Shown here: positions 57,929 to 64,000 of the stretch, piece by piece
How the letters are laid out: every line of letters starts with the position of its first letter
Numbering within the stretch: position 1 is the stretch's first letter
Program-made: the position numbers and the translations under genes
Assembly (NCBI GenBank): GCA_007922195.1
Contig: ML681996.1
Location: forward strand, 22,674,932 to 22,738,931
DNA length: 64,000 nucleotides
DNA from: Podocnemis expansa
Lineage: Eukaryota > Chordata > Testudines > Podocnemididae
Direction: 5' to 3'
The notes under the pieces: model-generated
Database searches by the model: none
Told to the model about the DNA's origin: nothing
What the model saw: only the letters and a program-made list of their open reading frames with translations

Positions 57929-58284
57929 TAATGTTCCCTCTAATTTTTTGTAGGCTATGTGCGGGAAAAAATTCTTTTGTGCAAATTTTTTGAACTGGTG
58001 TGCAAATCTGTGCGGCCTCCAGTGACTGTGGTCCAATTTGTGAGCCCAACAAAGCAAGTGTGTAGGAGGCAACTAATATATTAACTTTATTTTGATATGG
58101 TGATGGAAATGATATGATAAATTACAAAACCTTATCTGAAACATACTACTTGAAACAGCTTTCTTAAAATAGCATAAAATATTTGCACTGTTGAATTTTT
58201 TTGGGGCATGGTTTATTTTGGTGTGTGCGTGGGGTTCACAACCTGTGTGTGTGCACACACGCACACAGTTTAGAGGGAACATAG
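57929..58284. mobile_element. hAT-type element, longer relative of 34921-35104
   Basis: Ends TAATGTTCCCTCTAA and TTAGAGGGAACATAG. Shares GTGCAAATTTTTTG and GTGTGTGTGCACACACGC blocks with the shorter copy. Flanks (AGCTGTTA / GGCTGTGA) could be a decayed duplication, but the frame is ambiguous. Confidence 0.75.
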
Positions 58285-58609
58285 GCTGTGAACCTCCAGA
58301 CAGGCTGTAAGCCTGCCTGTGTACCCAGTAAATAATATATTTCACACAGATCCACACCACCATCTGCCTGGCATATCTGCCAGCATATGGAATGCATATA
58401 CAAGAAAACTGAACAGTGATTCGTCACATGGGGTCTCACATTTGTGCTGTAGGTTTCAGAATACCAACACCCAATTGCCTGAATTGCACTAGTCCTCAGA
58501 CCTAGCTAGGCTGCTGCCGTTGCTGCCCTGATCATGATAAGCATGAACCAAATTCTTATGCTAGAAATATTCATCTCATCAACTGCATCGTAAAAGGGTA
58601 ACAAACTGA

Positions 58610-59680
58610 TCTGTTGTGAGACGACGCTTGTAACTATCATTCAAAAGTGGTTTGACCCTCCCTGGCCTTATTGCCATGAATGCCCTGATGGGTGGTAGGG
58701 ACCCCATCCTCATGGTCTCCCATGGCTCCCTAAGGCCCACTCCATCCCCACAGAGCTGGGTTTGGAACTCCAAGCTCCATCTGTTATAAGAAGCCTGTTG
58801 AAATGGTAAGAAACCCTCCTCCCTGCCTGCTCCTGTTCGCACTTGTCTGCTATGGCCATGACCCAATGAGTTTGAAACTCCCTCCCCTTCCCATTCTGCT
58901 ATAAAAAGTCTGCTTCTGCCACTACAGTCTGGAAGTCAAGGGAGGGGTCCTTTCTCACTTCTCCCTGTTTTCACTGGTGGTGCCAGAAGATATTAGAGAG
59001 AAAGGCTATGTCTACACTAGTCAATTAGTCTGGACTAAGCAAGCTTAGTCCAGACTAAATTAGCCCATGTCTACACTAGGTTTGGCCTAGTTCAAACTAA
59101 GAATTATTTAGTTCAAACTAGGCAAAGCTTAGTCTGAACTAATAAGTTTGACTGGTTAGCCTGGACTAACTGCTTAGTTTAAACTTCATTTCAAACTAGG
59201 CATGATGTAGACATGGACTGTGGCTTAGTTGGAACTAAAAAAATTCAAACTGAGCCATTAGATCAAACTAGCCATGCATCCGAGTTCAAACTAAAAAGTT
59301 AGTTCAAACTAGGATGCACAGCTAGTTCAAACTAAAAAGCCACAGTTCATTTGACCTAGCCCGAGATTAGATCTGACTAACCTCAGACTTTTTTAGTTCA
59401 GACTACCAAGTCTGAACTAGATATAGATATAGTCAAAGAGACTGGACAGAGACTGGTAAGATTAGAAAGAGAGAGAGAAATAGAGAGAGAAAACTCTTTA
59501 ACTCCACAAGAAAGATTTCAACATCCATGTCTAGGCCCTTAAATAAAATAAAATCAATCAATCAATAAATAAAAAGTCCTTATTTTCAATTGTTGGGCAC
59601 TGGCATCTCTCATCAGAATTTGCACCAGTTTAGTGCTTCCAAGGACCAGGCCACTTTTCTTTAGATACCAAAGTAAAGAA
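58610..59680 (+). mobile_element. Possible LTR split by a miniature element
   Basis: GC-rich DNA with TATAAAAAG at about 58912, followed after the miniature element (59004-59434) by AATAAAATAAAATCAATC at about 59541. It resembles promoter plus polyadenylation of an LTR. No terminal TG...CA pair with a duplication was found. Confidence 0.3.
59004..59434. mobile_element. Miniature element, family f (TAGTCnGGACTA / TAGTTTGAACTA words)
   Basis: The left end is GGCTATGTCTACACTAG; the right end is decayed to CTAGATATAGATATAGTC. Flanks AAA on both sides, followed by G at the right. Extra inner copies of the terminal motif lie at 59066-59080 and 59204-59216 in opposite orientation, as though one element sits in another. 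Confidence 0.8.
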
Positions 59681-59684
59681 TTAA

Positions 59685-60109
59685 GGGTATGTCTACACTT
59701 AACAATTTAGTTCGAATTAAGGAGGCTTAATTCGAACAATTTAGTTCAAATTAAGGTGTTCCCTTAGTTTGAAATAAGGAAAGGCTGGTTAGAATCTATA
59801 AAACCTCCCTTACGTTCGAATTGATGCTTAATTTGAACTCATTAGTTTGCATTAACCCAATGTAGCTGTTTTAATTCAAATTAACTGTTAGTTCGAATTA
59901 ACCACAGGTTGATTTTCCCCTATGCAATAGCGCCCCCCTGCCTGATTTGAACTAGCAACTCCTGTGCATGGACATGCTAGTTTGAATTAAGGTTTCTAAT
60001 GTGGCTGTGTCAATTCGAATTACCTTAATTCGAATTAATAATTATTAGTCCGAATTGGTTAGTTCAAATTCAGTTAATTTGAACTAACCTTCTAAGTGTA
60101 CACATACCC
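59685..60109. mobile_element. Miniature element, family c, copy 2
   Basis: Ends GGGTATGTCTACACTT and AAGTGTACACATACCC. Flanks TAA on both sides. Words TTAATTCGAATT and TAGTTCGAATTA. Central CTAGCAACTCC...GGACATGCTAG. Same interior order as 32785-33234. Confidence 0.9.
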
Positions 60110-61425
60110 TAAGAGCCTGACTTCAAGGAACCAAGTTTGCAAATATTGACCATTATTTTGTAAGTTTAATGGAAAATACAAGAGAGGTCAATACCATTGG
60201 AAGGATTAGATTTATAGATTTCCAGGTCAGAAGGGACTGTTGTGATTGTCTTCTGACCTCCTGTATAATAAGGCCATAGAACTTCCCCAATGTTACCCCA
60301 GAAAATCAATTCCCAGACTGTCCAGCAGTCTGAGTCTTAGTTTCCAACACTCTAGGGCAACAAGGGTGGGACCATTCCTCACCCAAATGGACAAATACCC
60401 CCCCAAACCAGATAAATGTCCCAAGTGGAGAATATGGCTACAGCCCGCCAAACAAGCACAGACCAGAAGTAACAAAAGACTTAGAGCCAAGGGTTTCTCA
60501 GAAACAAACATAAGGTTTATTACAATACCTATTCTGAGGATTGACAAAGAATTCCTACCCATTTCACATATAACCCAACAGTAACATAGCACATTAAAAC
60601 TATGCTAAGCGAATAAAACACTAAACAACACTTATATTTACAAAAGACATTCAGCAAGTGGGGATCAGTCACTTACAGAATGGAGAGATCTCAGATCTTA
60701 ACCTTACTCCTTTAAAAACCTAGTCTGGGTTCCTTGTCTTATACTCTCCTTGGCAGTTTACTTATTATAATAAAATTACTTTGTAAGGATTGGGCCCCCC
60801 GTCAGCAGTTAAACAATCTGTTTGTCTTAAAGCTTTTATCACTGTCCTCCCCTCCTTGGGCCCCTTTTCTTACCATAAATTTAAGAGAAATGAGTCTCTG
60901 TAGTGGGTGGTGGTAGAAGTTATTCCTCTCTTCTTTGGCTACTCTCCTCCACTCTGCTATGGTCTCCGTGGTGACTGGAACTACAGTGGCTTGGAAGGTT
61001 CTCGAAGGCTTGGAGGTGCAGCTGCTGTGGGACCCCTGCTGAGCTTCTGAGCTTCAAAGCCTTGAGCTGTTTGGTGGTATCGTTGCTCACAGACTTAACC
61101 ACAGGACTTAGTTATCTGTCTGTCTGGAGTGCGTGCAAGTATGACTATTTGGATTCGCCCTTCTGAGACTAAGTCCGAAGACCCAGCTCAGAGACTAACT
61201 CCGGAGAACGCCCTTGTGAGACTAAGTCCCGCAACTTAGCTCATAAAGTTCCACCAGAGACGTTGTTACTCCTTCTGGGGATGAGTGTGAGTGAGACTCC
61301 TTAGTGCAGCGGGAACATAGCCAGAGGCCAGTGGAACCCAGTAAAGAGTGGGAGAGATCTCCGAAGCTCTGCCATTGTGCAGCATCTTTTTATACACTAT
61401 CATCACTTTCATCTTCTCTTGACCA

Positions 61426-63022
61426 TGACCTTACTAGCAGGTTCGAAAATTTGGGGACCTTGGGGGGCAATTACTGCACCAGCAGGGTACGGGATAATCT
61501 TTATTGAAAAGAGGTATGAGAGTAAAGTGAGCTGTGGGGGCTACATGTGTGTGTGTATGAAGTTTGTCACAGTGTCTCTGCAATGGAGTATTGTGGAGTG
61601 TTCAACCTCGTAGGGTGCAATGAGTTGGGAGGCAACAGGGGTTCTCTGCTAACTTGACTAACTCACAGTAACTTGAAAAAGTCTCAATACCATATTAGAA
61701 GGAGGGGTGTGCCACGCAACTTGGTGTACCGCAGAGGTAGAGATGAGTGGAAACCAGTGGGAGAAGCAGGGATTTCAAGGTTGGCGGAGGGGGGGGGCAG
61801 AAGGGGGTTGTGGGAGCAGAAGTGAGGCTGCAGGAAGAGGCAGAGAGGGAAACTGGAGCCACGGGAAGCGGCGGAGGGGGTGAAAGAAGCTGCGGAGGCG
61901 GCAAGGAGGGATATCGGAGCCAGAGCAATGGGAAGCGGCGGAGGGGGTGAAAGGAGCCACGGAGGTGGCGAGGACAGGAGGGAAGGAGCTGTGGGAAGTG
62001 GTGGAGAGGGAAACTGGAACCGCGGGAAGTGGAGGAGGGAGTGAAGGAAGCCGCGGAGGCGGCAAGGACAGGAGGGAAGGAGCTGCAGGAAGCGGCAGAG
62101 AGGGAAGTGGCAGAGGTAGGAGGGGAAAAACAAGAGAGGACAAGGGTAGTTTAGGGGAAAAGTTTATTTAACCCAGGGGAGTCACAGAGGGGAAAAGTAA
62201 AAGTACTTGGCCAAACAAATCTGAGGGGAACCACTAAACAATACAATGTTACACACTATCTTAACACTTCTAAGGCAAATTACACTAAACAATGTTGCAA
62301 CTTACAATGACACTTAAAACAGCTAGAGGAGAGAGGTACAATACTCAATATAAGGCAGTGGCATACAATTGAGGACCCAGGAACTTTCTTAAACAGTGAA
62401 GAGGAAAAAAAGGCAGTAAGTTAAGACAAGTAAGGAAAATGCAAACAAGCCTACTCCTAGGAACGTGGGCTTGGAGAAACTGAAGGAGAGCAGTGGCACA
62501 GTAGCAGCACAAGGTGAGGTAACTTTATTAAGGAAAGCTGCAGGGGCAGGATCTTACCAATACAACCACCACCAGCAGCAGCATTACAGGGAGGAGAGAG
62601 AGAGAGAGACTTGTTACTCAGCCAGCAGTTCAAACGTGGTATGCTAGGGGAAGAACTTGTGTGCGGAGGAGGTCAGCATCTGGGTGATCAGGTCAGGCAG
62701 GATGTCAGGAACCATCCTGCTTGACCACCCCAACTCTGAGCTTTTAAACTGTGTTTCCTGCCAATGGCTACGATTGGACACAATTACAGCTAAGGGGGAA
62801 ACTCAGGTGGGCATGACTCATTCCTTCACTATTTTAAAGATCTTGCAATTAGGCAGCGCCCACCTACGCCCAGCCCTGAAAAGATCAATGTGGTGTCAAC
62901 AGCCATCTAGTGTAGTTTAAGGGGGCCATCTAGTTGAGATGAAGGGGCCATCTGCTCCCCTTAACATACTTAACTGATGGCCCGTGGGGCAGCCATCAAA
63001 TTAACTTAATGGGCAACGGACA
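61426..63022 (-). mobile_element. Solo LTR, family 2 (1597 bp), inside family 1
   Basis: TGACCTTACT at the left and AACGGACA at the right, flanked by GACCA (61421-61425 and 63023-63027), a perfect 5-bp duplication. AATAAA signals on the minus strand near 61499 and 62162 favour minus orientation. It includes a GC-rich minisatellite. Small frames within are low-complexity Ser/Pro or Gly/Arg runs. Confidence 0.82.
61770..62130. repeat. GC-rich minisatellite
   Basis: Repeats of GGGAAGCGGCGGAGGGGGTG and GGAGGCGGCAAGGACAGGAG-type units, with imperfect periods of roughly 50-90 nt. Both strands show long low-complexity frames as a by-product. Confidence 0.85.
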
Positions 63023-63718
63023 GACCACTCACAAAAGATGTGATTTCATCCTCACCCAATCATAAAGACGATGATTTCACCTATCACCTGCACAGTGCGT
63101 GATACAGATCAAAGGGTTTTAGGGGTCCTTGGACAGTGGGAGCAGACCTCAGAATACTTGATGGGAGAGGGAATGAGGGAGTGCAAAAGTTTAAAATCTT
63201 CATCCATCTTGACCTACTTTTCCTTAAAGAGATATATCTATTGAGTCTGTTCCCCTATGATCCATCAGATTTCACTTGCTGAATGCATTTTGAACATTAA
63301 CTTTGTTTTAAACACTTGTAAATGATAACTTATGAATACATTACCACTAAATATTACATATTATGCTATTTTTAACTTAATTTTAACACAACGTTTCTAC
63401 TAGATTGCCTTACACTATTTTCCTACTCATACGTGTCTTCATCTAATCAAGATTTGCTGTGATACTAAAGAGATGGCAAAAATCTCAGGCTACACCAAAA
63501 AATTCCCAGGGCATCTCATCTTAAAAAAAAAAAAAAAAGTTAATGCTTTATTTCCAGTCTGAGTTTGTCTCATTTCAACTTCCAGCCATTAATATACTTA
63601 CACTAATAATATATATTATCTGCACCATGAATATATATATAAAATCAATAATATATGTTATCCATACTGTGACAGTTCTATACCATTATTATAATCCTTG
63701 CATGTTGCCAAGATCCAA

Positions 63719-63853
63719 CGAGGCAGCCGTTTTAGACTAGTTCAGTAAAACAAATGAACAAGGAGTCCTGTGGCACTTTAAAGACTAACAAATATATTTA
63801 TTGCATGAGCTTTCATGGGAGAAAATCCCACTTCATCAGACACTTTGAAGACC
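63719..63853 (-). mobile_element. Penelope-like tail, single, best preserved
   Basis: Plus strand GGCAGCCGTTTTAGACTAG, GAACAAGGAGTCCTGTGGC, CATGAGCTTTCATGGGAG, CCCACTTCATCAGACAC. Both hammerhead-like boxes are intact on the minus strand. Confidence 0.8.
63801..63845 (-). ncRNA. Hammerhead-ribozyme-like core in Penelope tail
   Basis: On the minus strand: CTGATGA, then AGTGGGA...TCCCAT able to form stem II, then GAAA, then GCTCATGC as a possible short stem III. Hammerhead ribozymes are reported in Penelope-like elements of many animals. Deviations here: one extra A after CTGATGA, and AA where the U-H cleavage step after stem III is expected. I infer a ribozyme relic, probably inactive. Confidence 0.4.
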
Positions 63854-64000
63854 TTCTTGTGGCTCTTCTCTAAAACATTTCCAATTTATTGATATCCTTC
63901 TTAAACTGCGAGTATCACAACTAGACACAGTATTCCAGCAGAGGTTGCACCAATGACAAATATGTAAAACAATGTCTCTACTCCAACTCAAAATTTCCTT
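63854..64000 (-). mobile_element. CR1 LINE copy K, cut by window edge
   Basis: Plus strand ATTGATATCCTTCTTAAACT, CACAACTAGACACAGTATTCC and AGCAGAGGTTGCACCAATG are the complement of CR1 ORF2 (the region giving E-Y-C-V-Q-F-W in copy A). It continues beyond the window. Confidence 0.75.

Larger units (their letters stand above)
60292..63494 (-). mobile_element. Solo LTR, family 1, copy 2, itself interrupted
   Basis: TGTTACCCCA at the left, GGCTACA at the right, flanked by CCAA (60288-60291, 63495-63498). 60292-61425 and 63023-63494 align with 35888-37607 throughout. The TATA-like TATAAAAAG (61385-61393, minus strand) and AATAAA (60516-60521, minus strand) match copy 1. A second LTR fills 61426-63022. 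Confidence 0.85.
60205..63560 (-). mobile_element. CR1 LINE copy J, split by nested LTRs
   Basis: Pieces 60205-60291 (plus strand AGGTCAGAAGGGACTGTTGTG, the complement of a CR1 3' end) and 63495-63560 (CCAAAAAATTCCCAGGGC) rejoin after removal of the LTR insert. Confidence 0.65.

Noticed and set aside
61684..62171. Pro/Leu/Ser and Gly/Arg frames of 74-149 codons
   Set aside because: Low-complexity translation of a minisatellite in an LTR.
63719..63853. tRNA-derived SINE reading of the Penelope tails
   Set aside because: The same sequence forms both ends of the element at 3913-5444, which has Penelope coding sequence; no clear A and B boxes were seen.

Overview
The window is a gene-poor stretch of vertebrate DNA built almost wholly of transposable elements. 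It looks like sauropsid, most likely turtle, sequence. The evidence is numerous CR1 LINE copies of several subfamilies, DIRS-type and Penelope-like retroelements, solo LTRs, many non-autonomous hAT elements, and many miniature DNA elements with GGCTATGTCTACAC-type ends. The exact species cannot be fixed from the sequence. I see no host protein-coding gene, no tRNA or rRNA, no CRISPR array, and no prokaryotic or intact viral gene set. Two N-runs (2804-2903, 18688-19087) are assembly gaps, both inside hairpin-rich miniature elements.

Layout. 1-1645: 5' part of a DIRS element on the minus strand. 2239-7690: a CR1 copy split by a Penelope-like element with an 11-bp target duplication, a second inverted Penelope tail with its own 11-bp duplication, three miniature elements, and another CR1. 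8512-12720: two small hATs, a miniature element inserted into the exact centre of a palindrome, and a solo LTR with duplication GAAGC. 12975-14172: inverted Penelope tails and a hAT holding a GC-rich alternating-orientation array. 14270-20605: a second, longer DIRS (gag, RT, RNase H and a tyrosine recombinase remnant, all broken). It is interrupted by a 5' piece of a Gypsy-like LTR element and by miniature elements. 20720-34650: old CR1s, a hAT with a perfect 8-bp duplication, long quiet tracts, and two full miniature elements. 34656-40956: three CR1 copies in series, nested with a solo LTR (duplication CTAG), two hATs and a miniature element. 41-51.6 kb: mostly quiet. 51.6-64 kb: LTR-like sequence, more miniature elements and hATs, and a triple nest in which an LTR (duplication GACCA) sits in another LTR (duplication CCAA) that sits in a CR1.

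Nothing here works together as a pathway; the history is one of serial insertion. Two things deserve most attention. First, the miniature elements share ends and an apparent CNNNG insertion site. Each subfamily is filled with repeats of its own short self-complementary word (TTTCGAAA, TTCGAA, GTCGAC, TTTGAACTA), and several share a central stem. Second, the Penelope tails carry a hammerhead-ribozyme-like core in various states of decay, and at most loci two tails face each other in inverted orientation.
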